A stretch of 64,000 nt of DNA from Telopea speciosissima (Eukaryota; Streptophyta; Magnoliopsida; Proteales; Proteaceae), in assembly GCF_018873765.1 (NCBI RefSeq), contig NC_057923.1, forward strand, positions 61,560,593 through 61,624,592, read 5' to 3'. The translations under genes and the position numbers were made by a program. Positions within the stretch are counted from its first letter, which is position 1, and the number at the start of each line of letters is the position of its first letter. This document shows positions 1 to 12,055 of this stretch, one piece after another. Under the pieces are notes generated by a model. The model was given only the letters and a program-made list of their open reading frames with translations, was not told where the DNA came from and ran no database searches.

Positions 1-1100
1 GGGTGGGGAAGGTGACAGCCACGAGGCTTGAACTCGAGACCTCCTGGTGAGCATGGGCTTGCCGCGTACCACACCACATCTTCACTAACTGTCCTAGGCA
101 GTTGTTCTCTTAAATATACTGATTGATAAGGTCAAGTATTTATAGCTGGTATCTGTACTGTTTGAATTTCCTTAGGTCCATCCTGCATGCATTAATTACT
201 TCATTGGAATCAAGACTAAAATAGTATAGGACCTCACTGGTGATCAAATGGTTCACTGGCACAATGAATGAAAGTCAGGAGAGTTTTGATGTTTCTAATT
301 GATTATTGATATGACTTGTGGCCTGCTGGCATGCTTTGAGATAGCTATCCCTCTGTTGTTCAATGTTACAGATTGAATATATATTTTCACTAATTATTCA
401 CTATGACTGGATTTATACCATGCAAGAAAATTATACCCTAACACATGCATAATATGTCAACTGCTGATATCTGCACTGTCATATTACGCTTATATTGGGA
501 TGCCATTCCCCATTCGGCAATTGTCTTTGAACAAATGGATGTGGTCATTTTTCCCGAAGGAAACACCAAAAAACTCTTTAGTTGCAAGAGTGATGCAATC
601 TGAAAATCCAGATTAAGGATCTCAGTTGCAAGTAGGCCCAATAATCAAATCTGTAAGCAAATCTGAGATAAAGGAAGCAACTGCGTTGTCAAGGGAAGAA
701 ATAAGATTGATGGAAGGGGAGGGAAGAGAGGTGAGATCGATCTTCTTGGGAGAAAGAAGAAGAGAACAGAGGAGAAGAAAAGAAATCAGATTTGGGACAC
801 CAATCCCATATAGACTGCTCAACAGAATCAAAACTCTTTAAAAAAACTCATATTCTTTACTCAAATCATCTCTAATTGATGGGGGATGTATTACATATAT
901 ATATAGACCTTCTAAAATTCCTAATTTGACTCATAAAAGGACTCCTAATCACTCTAATACACACAACAAAGTAAATAAACTCAAAACAGAATTTTATCTA
1001 GCTATTAAGTATCCTAATCAAACTCAAAACACTCAATTTAATTACTAATCCCGTGTACTGACATTATCCCCACTTTATAGGCTTATAAATTAGGCCCATT
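1..1100. other. Repeat-rich intergenic DNA, no gene seen
   Basis: I see no convincing exon here. The purine-rich stretch at about 660-790 followed by AT-rich DNA looks like the antisense of an old long terminal repeat, and a similar texture recurs at 1880-2260. No ends or target duplications could be fixed. Small open frames are low-complexity. Confidence 0.3.
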
Positions 1101-1120
1101 ACATCAATAAACCAAAAAAT

Positions 1121-1312
1121 AAGAAGCTTAAGGTCTATAGAACCCAACCATGGACCAAAATAAAGTTTTATGAGGCCCAATTGACCCAATTGGACAATCT
1201 TAACTACATCAATCTTAAGAAGCCTAAGGTTTATAGAACCCAACCATGGGCCAAAATAAAGTTTTATGAGGCCCAATTTACCCAATTAGATAATCTTAAC
1301 TGCATCAAAGAG
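1121..1312. repeat. Two-copy tandem repeat, 96-bp period
   Basis: The unit starting at 1121 (AAGAAGCTTAAGGTCTATAG) is repeated from 1217 with a few substitutions, so the period is 96 bp. Both copies contain AACCCAACCATGG and AAAATAAAGTTTTATGAGGC. It does not continue an open frame consistently and is most likely a local duplication in non-coding DNA. Confidence 0.8.
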
Positions 1313-2086
1313 CCTAAGCAAAATGGTAACAGTAGCCAGTATCAGCAAAAATCTGGGCATAGATCTTGAGTAGTCTTCAAAAGTCTTCTGTCCTTTCCAT
1401 AAATCCTACATAATGGCATATGGACACAAAGTCCATTGAACCAACCCTTTCTTCCCTTAAGCTCCTCGGCCAATGCGAAATCTGTCTTCACATCCCTTAC
1501 ACATACCCAAATAGGACTGACTTCATTCCAGCAACAATAAAATTCAAGAACATGCGCATCACTGTTTCCTCCATTTTACCACAAATTTCACCTATTCGCC
1601 AAATGCCAGCCTTTTGACTGTAAGTCGTCCAAATAATGCACATTATCCAAAGCCATCACCTGAGCAAAACTAGCTACTCTCAGGGGTGCTTTTGTTTTCC
1701 AGATACTTTAACTTACAAGTAAGCAAGTTGCCACCCAAGCAAAAACTACTTTCGGGGGTGCTTTAGTAAAGGTGAAAGGAAAGGTAAGATGGATTAAGGC
1801 TGGAAGAATAGAAGGGAATAGAGAAAGAATGTGAAATGGCACTGTCATGATGTTGTGAATAGTAACTGAAATAGTAAACTAAAAAAAAGAGGATAAAAAT
1901 TGTGAGAGAGGAAGAAACTGTCAGGGAGATAGAGAAAAGAGATAATAGAATTAGATCTGACCTGAAGTTCGATGAAGATATTTTTCCTATCCTGAACAGA
2001 GGTTAAGAAAGAAGAAGAATTATAGAAGAAAAGAGAGAATCAAAGGGAGAGAATAGAGAGTATAGTTTTTCTTTTGGATGGGAGAG

Positions 2087-2106
2087 GACACACACACACA
2101 CACACA
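2087..2106. repeat. (CA)n microsatellite
   Basis: About ten CA dinucleotides, inside a purine-rich, repeat-like region. Confidence 0.9.
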
Positions 2107-3021
2107 ATCACTTCACTAACTTGAAATTATTTTTTCATTCACTCAATCAATTAGGTGGTTTACAGCTGATTGAATGGATTCAAACCAATAGAAAAGAAAA
2201 GGTTATTTAAACTAGTTCTCTTAGGAAAACTATTACTAATCTAAATAGAAACAAGACAAATTTAGAACTGACATATGACTCTTGCTTGGCCTACAAGACA
2301 TTACTTGGGGAGGGCCTCCCAACAACTAGACTAGTTTATTAAGACATAAAACCTTGGATACCCTTCTCTACCAAAGATTTGGGTTCTAAAGTTGTGTCCA
2401 TTACAAGTAAACCTGGTAACATTAGAAGTCTATAACCAGATAAAGAGGGTCTATTTTCGAGTAATGCTGCTGCAGTACTAGGCCTGAAATTCTGTTAACT
2501 CTCTGTGACACTAGATGGGCTGAGGAGATCTGAACCTTCTCATCAATGGGCACTATAAGTCCAGAGGTCATTCTGATCAGATGATTTTAATTACATTGTT
2601 AGATTCTTGTAAACCATCTGGAAGGCAATGGCTAGCTGGTTTTTTTAAGTCCTGGCCAGAAGCAATGTTATCTGGGTATAACTTTGTTAGGGCCCTCACT
2701 TTTAAGATGAAGTACAAGCTCACTTTTAAGATGAAGTACAAGATACAGGCTAAGCTTCTTTCTTTTGCTTTTCTGTGCGTGTGTGCGTGTGCGTATGTTT
2801 TGGAGGTGGGGGTTGGAGATGGGGGTGCTGGACTGCTATTGTACAAAAGAAAATGTAGCTCAAGTAATAAAGTTTTTGTTCAAATTTGCAGGCTAATATG
2901 CTTGAAGGAGGGGGTAAAACACCAATACTAAATCCTATTGAATTAGAGGAGATTGGATTTAAGATAGTAGCGTATCCACTGTCCTTGATTGGGGTCTCAA
3001 TTCAGGCGATGCAGGTCAAAA

Positions 3022-3057
<36 letters not shown>
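3022..3057. repeat. (TC)n(TG)n compound microsatellite
   Basis: A run of TC dinucleotides passes directly into TG dinucleotides. It lies about 400 bp upstream of the first recognised exon of the gene at 3469. Confidence 0.9.
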
Positions 3058-3468
3058 GTGGTTCCTGTGAGAGAGGGCCCTTTACCCATTTTCATGATCA
3101 AATTTTAGCCTGATTTCAGTGTGGTGAGCATGTCATGTAGGTCAAAACTCAAAAGCATGGCGAAAGTTGTAAAAACCTTAAATAAGTTCCACTATCCTTT
3201 TTGACCCAATGTAGCAACATAACATCGTATGATTTTGAACCCAATTTTGACCCACATGCATGATTTGGGCTGAAACTTGACCATTGAGATCTTGTGTCTC
3301 CTCTATCACATATACCTACCCACCCATACCTGCAGTAGCCTGCCTTGTGGAAACTTGTGTTTGTTTCCATATCTTCAAGTGGACCGTCAAATGGAATGAA
3401 TGAATGATGATTTTTAGAGGTCTTCTTTCTGGAACGTATGACGAATGGACTTTCTTCAATATTTACAG

Positions 3469-5437
3469 GATGCACTTAGAGCCATTAAAGGTGGTCGAAT
3501 CCCTCCTCCTGGAAGCTTGCCGTCTTTTGAAGAAATCAAGGAAACCTTAGGGTTTAATGCCTACTATGAAGAAGAGAAGCAGTATGCTACCAGCACTGAT
3601 AGGCTTTCTTTGCAGAGGGGTAGGTATACCAATTATTTTTGGCCCATTACCTAAGTCAATAATGGAAAACCTGTTGACCAAATTGGAATTGAGCTGGGAG
3701 AATTTAGATTAGGGTGCTTAAAATATTGTTTCCAATCTCCAATGATTTGGATGTTGTTTATCTTGGTGTCTATTTAAATTGATTTTGAGTTTCTTATAAG
3801 AGGGTTATCAAGTTTCGTTTACTCAACCAAGTCAAAATCACACAAGTTCTGTTCTGGAGTGATATTTGGTATTGTGGCCGAAGTGTATCTGCTAATTCTT
3901 CCAAATATAGCTTATTCTCCAGGAAGCAGCAGTAGGTACAATATGCAACGGAGTACTCAGGATGATTCTGAGAAAAGTGTTCAAAGTCTGCAGGATCCTG
4001 TTGTAGAAGTGATAACACCTGATGTGTACAGTCCCTATGGTGCAGATGGTTCGAGGGGACCTTTTTCTGGGATCTGGTCCCGCACATTGAGAATCAAAAT
4101 CATCGGAAGAGACGGATTTGAGAAACTTGATGTCAGGATTCCTGTAAGTTATTCTAAACTTTAATGAGGCATGTGGTTTTGTTTAGCTTATATGAATGTT
4201 TGAAAGCATTAGGACATTGCCAAGATTTTGCTTTATATATTTTCTGTATTTAAAAATACTGGTTATGATAACCAATACTATCGATTATATGGAACCCCTT
4301 ACATCTTTGAACCAAATCAACCTCTGATGAGGTTATTCAAACCATCCAATAGTGGGCCTCCCCTTCCTTCCTTCTGCTACCTGATTTTGTGACAGTCCCA
4401 AATAATGCAATTGATCAGATTGTTTTGACCATTTGACTGGGCTGATTAATTTAGCTGGAAAATCTCCTTGATGGGACCCAAAATCATACCAGTTGATTGA
4501 AAACTTGGATTGTTCTCCATGGCTTCAGTTTTGCATCCGTCATTTTCTAATTCTTCTAACCACACATCCATGTCTTAAATGTGGCTTTTGACAATCATAT
4601 GATAGAATGCTGCACAACATTCATTTTAGTCATGAATGCTTAGTGCATTAAGTAAATGCCTATTTGCATGGCCACGTCATGCACGGTTGCCACCTACACT
4701 TCCATCATCACATTCTTATCATAATGCATCCTTGCCTGCAGATCTCAATATGGATGTCTGTTTAGACATGACATTGTTGCTAGCTTTTGTCCCTTCTTGG
4801 ATACCATGTATAAATGAGTTGTTCACTTAACATATCCCCTAACTGTTAGTGCTTTCATTCTTTCTCACTCCTCTCCTAGTGTCCCAAGCTTTATGCCCCA
4901 GTTTCCTTCTCACCCCACCAACCCCCAGTTGAAAAAAAAAAGGGTATAATTCTAATTTATTTTGTTCATGATGCATCCACAAGTAGCACAAGAAGACATA
5001 TATTTGTGCATATGCATGCTTACATATGCTAAGGTAATCTCGAAAGCAGTAGCCTGATGCATATACCTGTGGATATAGAAAATACAGAAATACCTATATT
5101 CATCTAGTAGTCATCCATTCCAGATGCATCTATTGGGTAGCTCGTAGTTTTGGCAACCTCCTCTTACATGGCATTATTTGTGCTTTTTTCAGGCTGGATT
5201 CTTGGAAGGAATCACAAACATAGTTCCAGGTACTCTTTAACTATATATGATAAATGCATGTGGAAGATTCTTATCCCGTTGGTAACCTTAAAACGGTCCT
5301 TTTTTTTTTAATCTACAGCTTTAGGAGGGGTAAACATAAAAGCATTGTTAGATGATGCAGCTGAGGAAACAGGAGGTAAGATATTGTTAGATTTTAATGA
5401 CACCATGGGTGACAGAATTCAGGTATTTTTGGAGTGA
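3469..5437 (+). CDS. Unrecognised plant gene, 3' part, with SHOCT-like C-terminal domain
   Basis: Four coding exons fit together without frame loss: 3469-3619, 3923-4143, 5193-5229 and 5319-5437. All introns are GT-AG with pyrimidine-rich acceptors. They give 175 residues ending at TGA 5435-5437. The first exon has no start codon and follows an acceptor (TATTTACAG), so the gene begins further upstream, possibly before the window. Its visible part starts DALRAIKGGRIPPPG and continues with an acidic, helical-looking stretch. The last 55 or so residues (LDVRIPAGFLEGITNIVP, then NIKALLDDAAEE and GKILLDFND, ending RIQVFLE) match the pattern of bacterial SHOCT-like/YvlB-type C-terminal domains: an amphipathic start, a short helix, then a K(I/L)(L/V)-D and R-(I/V)-x-V-x-(V/L)-E strand pair. 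That assignment is from pattern memory and no function is claimed. The even frame phases and lack of internal stops argue for a working gene. Confidence 0.75.
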
Positions 5438-6900
5438 ATTCACTACAAACATCCGCTTTGAGCTATTGTGGCCCAAGAAACAGGTTTGCTCCATACTTCA
5501 ACTTAACATGTAAAAACTGCAATTATTCTTGCAACTCAAAGTGGCTGTATAAGGAACTGATCTCCATTCTACCTCTCACCTCTGATTCAAGTTATCCAGT
5601 TAATACAAATTTTTTTCTTTTCAATAAAAATTGCTGTTAGTAATTTACTTCCAGGAGAGCTGACATTAACAGATAAAAACTAACAAAACATGTTCATAAG
5701 AGTGCCTTCACGTTCTCTTGCTCCGTTATTCAAACATCAATGAATGGCTTCGTTTTGTGTAGAAGCGAAAGATACTGGCAGATCTTTGAAAAAAATTCCA
5801 CCATTTTCATAAGTAAATGCTAAGGAGACCATGCCTAACCGGCTGTACTCAAGAGTCTTGATTTGTATTACATAGTAATTTAATCACCACAATGTGATAA
5901 AATTGAGTTTGTAGCAGAATTACTGTGTTCAGTCTGAGTCTTGATTTGTATTACATCAGTAATATCTCTATGACCGTCGGTACAGACTTAACTGCAATTT
6001 CCAGTGCCCTGAATCAGTCTCAGCTTGAGTTCTGCAATTGAGGAGTCTGAGGCACAGGCAATATGGGATGTAATCCATGCGGGGACAACAGTCGAAAACT
6101 CGAAATAGACATAGACAATGTGGAAATATGTAAGACCTGCAAAAGAGTGGTTGGTCTTCTGACTATGAGACACTTGAAGAATGGCCATGGAACTTGTTTC
6201 CATTATTGCTAAGGTTTTTTGAGTTTATGTTTCAGGATTGGTCTGTCATCTATTTCTCAAGACAGCTCAGATGGGAAGCTCATTCCTTGTGAGATACATG
6301 CCTTGGATTAATCATATGTCAAATTTTGGATTCTTATTCAATCAAATATCGTCTCATGTATCAGCATGCATCCCCATGTATGTCCATGGGTGCTTATGGT
6401 ACTCGGAACAGTACTGTAATTCTCTCATATTTCTGATTTTCAGATATCTATTTTGCCACTTGGTAAACTCTATTTAGGCTGAAATTTTACTTGGAGCCTC
6501 TCTATCCCCTGGATTTCAATTGCATCAACAAAATCATGAAATAATTGGATTAAGATGAGCTATGGATGCTCAGTACGAGATTTGCTACCCAAACATGGTT
6601 ACTAAAATTACAAGATAGTAAAACATGCCAATCCGATTCAGTCTCATTTTTATAAAAACAACAAAACTTGTTTATAATCATAAATTTTGAGAGATGTCTT
6701 TTAGTGCATAAACCTTTACTAAGAACTTTTCACAAAAATAATTTAAACTCTGGATGAATAGACGAAGCGTATACCATTTTCCATAACTTAGAATAACAAA
6801 TAGAGACACTATTCTCTATTCGGCAGCGCATTGGAGCACAGGCTGTGCCTAGACACATGGGGCGGGACGTGGCAGTCATTCCAGTCATTAGGGGGTGGGG
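5438..6900. other. 3' flank of the gene at 3469, no further gene seen
   Basis: AT-rich DNA that probably includes the 3' UTR. Two copies of TGATTTGTATTACAT-type sequence occur near 5860 and 5940, a small local duplication. Open frames are short and show no family signature. Confidence 0.4.
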
Positions 6901-6910
6901 TGATTTTGTT

Positions 6911-6912
<2 letters not shown>
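6795..6912. repeat. MITE fragment (CACATGG family)
   Basis: The sequence shares GTGCCTAGACACATGG and adjoining bases with the better-preserved element at 14502 and with the fragment at 21600. Only about half of the element is recognisable; its other end runs into the GA microsatellite. Confidence 0.5.

Positions 6913-6913
<1 letters not shown>

Positions 6914-6944
<31 letters not shown>
6914..6944. repeat. (GA)n microsatellite
   Basis: About fifteen GA dinucleotides, immediately after a MITE fragment. Confidence 0.95.
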
Positions 6945-6945
<1 letters not shown>

Positions 6946-7335
6946 CTTCAAGAAACAATGATTCATAATTAAAACCAAATCACATCAATAACATATTGTA
7001 TACACCAAAAAATTAAGATCAGACAAAAACCTTAACTAAGAATACCCAATTTAAACAATTACTTTCCCTTCCTATATCTCTGTGCACCCTTATTGTAGAA
7101 GAGGTGACTTGACCAAGCACAAGCTTGCAGCTACTTCCACCCAAATATGCTAATAGAAAAATGTGTAAGATGACCATCAAAGAAGTAGAAGATAAAACAC
7201 TTTGGTCTGAATTGTAGAAGTTATAACTCTCTCTTTTGCTCTTCAGACATTTATTCAATCCAGTTCCAACCCAAGCTTGAGACATGAGCCTCTTAATTGT
7301 GGAGCTTTCCGTTATTTTGGTGATCAAACTAAGAC

Positions 7336-7458
7336 CTGAAAAATAAACAATTTCACCATGAGAGTGTTAATAAAATGAACCTACAAAATTCATTAAAAAA
7401 CAAAAAGGAACCTAAAAATGTCCAATTTAGAATGTCAAAATAGATTAGAAATACTTAC
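7336..7458 (-). other. Probable 3'-UTR intron of the extensin gene
   Basis: On the minus strand, 36 bases past the stop codon, there is a near-consensus donor (AAT|GTAAGTATTT, GT at 7458-7457). An acceptor with a T-rich tract (GTTTATTTTTCAG, AG at 7337-7336) follows 123 bp later. The intervening DNA is AT-rich. This is inferred from splice-signal quality only; no coding constraint tests it. Confidence 0.45.
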
Positions 7459-7494
7459 ATTGTTGAGATGATGAATGAGCTTGCCTTTTTATCC

Positions 7495-10400
7495 TTAAGA
7501 GTGTACTGGAGGTGGTGGGGAAGTGTAGAGGTATGAGGGAGGTGGTGGAGGTGACTTGTAGTAGTAAGGTGGGGGAGGGGATGGTGAAGGAGGAGGTGGG
7601 GACTTGTAGAAGTAGGGAGGAGGGGGTGAGGGTGATGGAGGAGGGGGTGATGTGTAGTGGTATGGGGGAGGAGGTGATGGTGATGGCGGTGGTGGAGACT
7701 TGTAGTAGTAGGGAGGAGGTGGAGAAGGTGATGGTGGGGGTGGGGATTTGTAGTAGTAGGGTGGTGGAGGAGAAGGCGAAGGTGGGGGTGGGGACTCGTA
7801 GAAATAGGGAGGTGGTGGTGAGGGTGATGGTGGGGGAGGAGACTTGTAGTAGTATGGGGGTGGGGGAGATGGTGAGGGTGGTGGTGGAGACTTGTAATAG
7901 TAAGGAGGAGGAGGAGATGGTGAGGGTGGTGGAGGGGACTTGTAGTAGTATGGGGGTGGGGGAGATGGTGAGGGTGGTGGGGGAGACTTGTAGTAGTATG
8001 GAGGTGGGGGAGATGGTGATGGTGGAGGTGGGGATTTGTAGTAGTAGGGTGGAGGAGGGGTTGGAGATGGCGGTGGTGGAGATTTGTAATAGTATGGTGG
8101 GGGAGGAGACGGGGATGGTGGTGGTGGTGACTTGTAGTAGTATGGTGGTGGGGACTTGTAATAATATGGTGGGGGAGAAGGGGATGGTGGTGGCGGTGAC
8201 TTGTAGTAGTATGGTGGTGGAGGAGATGGTGATGGTGGTGGTGGGGATTTGTAATAGTATGGTGAAGGAGGAGACGGGGATGGTGGTGGTGGTGACTTAT
8301 AGTAGTATGGTGGTGGGGGAGATGGTGATGGTGGCGGTGGGGATTTGTAGTAGTAGGGTGGAGGAGGGGTTGGAGATGGCGGTGGTGGTGATTTGTAATA
8401 GTAAGGTGGTGGTGGAGATGGTGATGGTGGCGGTGGGGATTTGTAATAGTATGGTGGGGGAGGAGATGGGGATGGTGGTGGTGGTGACTTGTAATAGTAT
8501 GGAGGTGGGGGAGATGGTGAGGGTGGAGGTGGGGATTTGTAGTAGTAGGGCGGAGGAGGGGTTGGAGATGGGGGTGGTGGAGATTTGTAGTAGTAAGGTG
8601 GTGGTGGAGACTTCAACGGTGGTGGTGGGGACTTGTAGTAGTATGGTGGTGGGGGAGATGGTGATGGTGGTGGTGGGGATTTGTAATAATATGGTGGAGG
8701 AGGAGACGGTGATGGTGGAGGCGGTGACTTGTAGTAGTATGGTGGTGGTGGAGATGGTGAGGGTGGGGGAGGGGATTTGTAGTAGTATGGGGGTGGAGGA
8801 GATGGGGAAGGTGGTGGGGGTGACTTATAGTAGTATGGAGGTGGTGGTGATTTTGAAGGTGGGGGTGGGGATTTGTAATAGTATGGTGGGGGAGGAGATG
8901 GGGATGGTGGTGGCGGTGACTTGTAGTAGTATGGTGGTGGTGGAGATGGTGAGGGTGGGGGAGGGGATTTGTAGTAGTATGGGGGTGGAGGAGATGGGGA
9001 AGGTGGTGGGGGTGACTTATAGTAGTAGGGAGGTGGTGGTGATTTTGAAGGTGGGGGTGGGGATTTGTAATAATATGGTGGGGGAGGAGACGGGGATGGT
9101 GGTGGAGGTGACTTGTAGTAGTAAGTAGGTGGTGGAGATTTAGAAGGTGGTGGTGGAGATTTGTAGTAGTATGGGGATGGAGGAGATGGGGAAGGTGGTG
9201 GGGGTGACTTATAGTAGTATGGAGGTGGTGGTGATTTTGAAGGTGGGGGTGGTGATTTGTAATAGTAAGGTGGGGGAGGATATGCTGATGGTGGTGGAGG
9301 TGACTTGTAGTAGTAAGTAGGTGGTGGAGATTTAGAGGGTGGTGGTGGAGATTTGTACAAGTATGGAGGTGGAGGAGAGGGTGATGGTGGTGGGGGAGAC
9401 TTGTAATAGTATGAAGATGGAGGGGATTTCACTGGTGGTGGTGGAGACTTGTAGTAGTATGGATGTGGTGGAGAAGGTGATGGTGGTGGTGGAGACTTGT
9501 AATAGTAAGGAGAAGGCTTGTAGCATTCCTTGTAGGGAGTCTTGGGAGCATAAGCAAAGGGCTTAGCCTCGAGCACAACCTCATGGTGAGTTTTGGACTT
9601 CACCTTCAGTTTAGCCCCTGTGGTCCCACCATTCAATTTAGTGGGAACTTTGCAAGAAGAGTTCTTTGGGCCCTTGTACAGCCTAGCCATGCATGCTTTG
9701 ACTCCATACTTCTCATAATCAAAACCAGCTGGGATTGTGATGCTGTATTTGCCGTTGATCTTAGTCTTCCCATATGCTGTGATGCTCTTCTCACCATCTT
9801 TGCATGTCACCTTCACCAGTGCACCTGCTCCATCACCACACATTATCATCAGATATTTTAAAAAATTAAAAATTAAAAAAAAAAAGTTGAAACATGTCAG
9901 AAATCCATGTTCTCCCAAGTCAAAATGTTTCACAACTAACCCTGTCTTATTAGTATTATTAAAAAACAGTACTTAATTTATTAATAGTGGTAATATAATA
10001 TCGAAAAGTAAAAGAAAATTATAATTTCACACGTGATTATATCGGTAAGGAATCTTACCCATGAGATGTTTCTTTTCGTGAGACTTTGATGGGTGCTCCC
10101 AGTTGTAACATCTGTAGCAGTACACTTTTCCGACTACTTTAACAACCGGAGCCATAGCTGGGGGCGGCGGAGAAGTGTAATAATACGGCGGGGGAGGGGA
10201 CTTAGTGGGTGGTGGTGGGGATTTGTAGTAGTAAGGTGGTGGTGGTGACTTAGAAGGAGGTGGGGGGGACTTGTAGTAATATGGTGGAGGTGGAGATGGT
10301 GAAGGTGGGGGTGGTGATTTATAGTAGTATGGTGGTGGTGGTGATGGAGAAGGTGGTGGAGGAGACTTGTAGTAGTATGGAGGTGGTGGGGATGGGGATG

Positions 10401-11577
10401 GTGGAGGTGGTGACTTATAGACATAGGGTGGTGGAGGTGATGGGGAAGGTGGTGGTGGTGACTTGTAAATGTAGGGTGGTGGGGGTGACTTGTAAACATA
10501 TGGTGGTGGAGGAGAGGGAGAAGGTGGTGGGGGTGACTTGTATACATAGGGTGGCGGTGGTGAAGGTGATGGTGGTGGGGGTGACTTGTACTCATAGGGT
10601 GGTGGTGGTGAATGTGAAGGAGGTGGTGGGGACTTGTACACATATGGTGGTGGTGGAGATGGAGAAGGTGGTGGGGGTGACTTGTATTCATAGGGTGGTG
10701 GTGGTGAAGGTGATGGTGGTGGGGGTGACTTGTACTCATAGGGTGGTGGTGGTGAATGTGAAGGAGGTGGTGGGGACTTGTACACATATGGTGGTGGTGG
10801 AGATGGAGAAGGTGGTGGGGGTGACTTGTATTCATAGGGTGGTGGTGGTGAAGGTGATGGTGGTGGGGGTGACTTGTACTCATAGGGTGGTGGTGGTGAA
10901 TGTGAAGGAGGTGGGGGTGACTTGTACTCATAGGGTGGTGGTGGTGAAGGTGATGGTGGTGGGGGTGACTTGTACTCATAGGGTGGTGGTGGTGAATGTG
11001 AAGGAGGTGGGGGTGACTTGTACTCATAGGGTGGTGGTGGCGAATGTGAAGGAGGTGGTGGTGACTTGTACACATATGGAGGTGGTGGAGATGGAGAAGG
11101 TGGTGGGGGTGACTTGTACACATAAGGTGGCGGCGGTGAAGGTGACGGTGGTGGTGGTGACTTGTACTCATAGGGTGGTGGTGGAGATGGAGAAGGTGGC
11201 GGGGGTGACTTGTACACGTAAGGTGGCGGTGGTGAAGGTGAAGGTGGTGGTGGTGACTTGTACTCATAAGGTGGTGGTGGTGAAGGTGAAGGAGGTGGTG
11301 GTGATTTGTACAGATATGGAGGTGGTGGAGATGGAGAAGGTGGTGGAGGTGACTTATAGACATATGGTGGTGGAGGAGATGGAGAAGGTGGTGGTGGTGA
11401 TTTGTATTCATATGGTGGTGGAGGTGACTTGTACTCATAAGGGGGTGGTGGAGAACTGTATACGTATGGATCACCAGAAACTGAGCCTGCATTATTAGAT
11501 ACAAGTATAACAGTCAAGACCACAAGAAAATGTGGCCAATGACGACCCCTTCCGGGGTCGCCGCCGAGAATTCTCAT
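7495..11577 (-). CDS. Giant extensin with a central Ole e 1 domain
   Basis: This is a predicted secreted, hydroxyproline-rich cell-wall protein. Exon 1 is 10059-11577 and exon 2 is 7495-9824; the intron 9825-10058 has donor CATGG|GTAAG and acceptor GGAGCAG|GTGC. Joined they give 1,282 residues. From Met at 11577 the order is: signal peptide (HFLVVLTVILVSNNAGSVSG); about 27 extensin repeats, SPPPPSPSPPPP with YVYK or YEYK; an Ole e 1 domain at about 475-611 split by the intron (VVGKVYCYRC before, ALVKVTCKDG after, then KACMARL and PYKECYKP, six Cys in all); then about 40 repeats with YYYK to the TAA at 7495. SPPPP blocks are hydroxylated and arabinosylated in this family, and YxY motifs can form isodityrosine cross-links. 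An in-frame Met at 11640 is possible, but the downstream Met puts the hydrophobic core at the usual distance. Tomato Dif-type and other Ole e 1 chimeras are the nearest relatives I can name; the exact orthologue is unsure. Confidence 0.93.
7500..9510. repeat. Coding minisatellite, exon 2 of the extensin gene
   Basis: A 48-bp unit (16 residues, SPPPPSPSPPPPYYYK) is repeated about 40 times with point variation, plus shorter units lacking the SPSPPPP part. Third-position changes are common, so the protein is conserved better than the DNA. The repeat strand asymmetry (GT/GGA-rich on the plus strand) produces long open frames on the other strand that are not genes. Confidence 0.95.
10170..11455. 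repeat. Coding minisatellite, exon 1 of the extensin gene
   Basis: The same 48-bp periodicity as exon 2, but the aromatic motif is YVYK or YEYK through most of the array and becomes YYYK only next to the Ole e 1 domain. Several higher-order blocks recur nearly unchanged (for example around 10610, 10750, 10895 and 11000), which points to recent unequal exchange inside the array. SHSPPPP variants occur only in this array. Confidence 0.95.
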
Positions 11578-11720
11578 CAGTAGCCGGACAATTTCTCCTT
11601 TTTCCCTCCAATGTATCAGAATTTCTGGCTCCCAAAACAAACTTTGGCTTCAGGTAGAAGGAAGGAAAGAAAGAAGCAGAGAAAGGTTTCTGTTTGTAAC
11701 TGTGGCTCTTAAGGACTAAG

Positions 11721-11729
11721 TATTTATAA
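11721..11729 (-). promoter_or_regulatory. Probable TATA box of the extensin gene
   Basis: The minus strand reads TTTATAAATA here, about 145 bp upstream of the chosen start codon. That leaves a 5' UTR of roughly 110 bases if transcription begins about 30 bp downstream. Inferred from motif and position only. Confidence 0.5.
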
Positions 11730-12055
11730 AGGTTAGAATGATTTAAGACAAAACAAGTATTGAAATTGGAATAGCTGTATTATTCCTCTTTTAATTAATT
11801 TTGATGGACTAATTAATTGAGACTTCTACAGAAGAAGACCAAAATAATAGGTGGGACCCTTTTGGATTCCCTACCCGTTGGGGTGAGTAGTCCCCCTTCA
11901 CCTACTACATTATATATATTACAATACAAACTGCTAGTGTTTTAGCCTACTTTCTCTGCTGTCACTCACCATGTTACATTGGGGTTGGTACCTAGCAACT
12001 TCTTATTTTGGATTGAATATAGACCTATTGATCACATACATATTTAAGGCAATAT

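Noticed and set aside
626-841. 71-codon Glu/Arg-rich frame
   Set aside because: Purine-rich low complexity, probably an old repeat; not connected to the exons at 3469.
7512-9128. Long plus-strand open frame (538 codons) over the extensin repeats
   Set aside because: It is the antisense shadow of the Pro/Tyr repeat array; the translation is a monotonous Val/Met/Ser/Glu pattern with the same 48-bp period.
10134-11504. Long His-rich minus-strand frame (and a 412-codon plus-strand frame at 10260-11498)
   Set aside because: Both are other-frame readings of exon 1 of the extensin gene and have no independent start context or family.
7495-11640. Two separate extensin genes in tandem
   Set aside because: The downstream ORF lacks a signal peptide and starts in the middle of an Ole e 1 domain; the upstream ORF ends in the other half. 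Clean splice sites join them.
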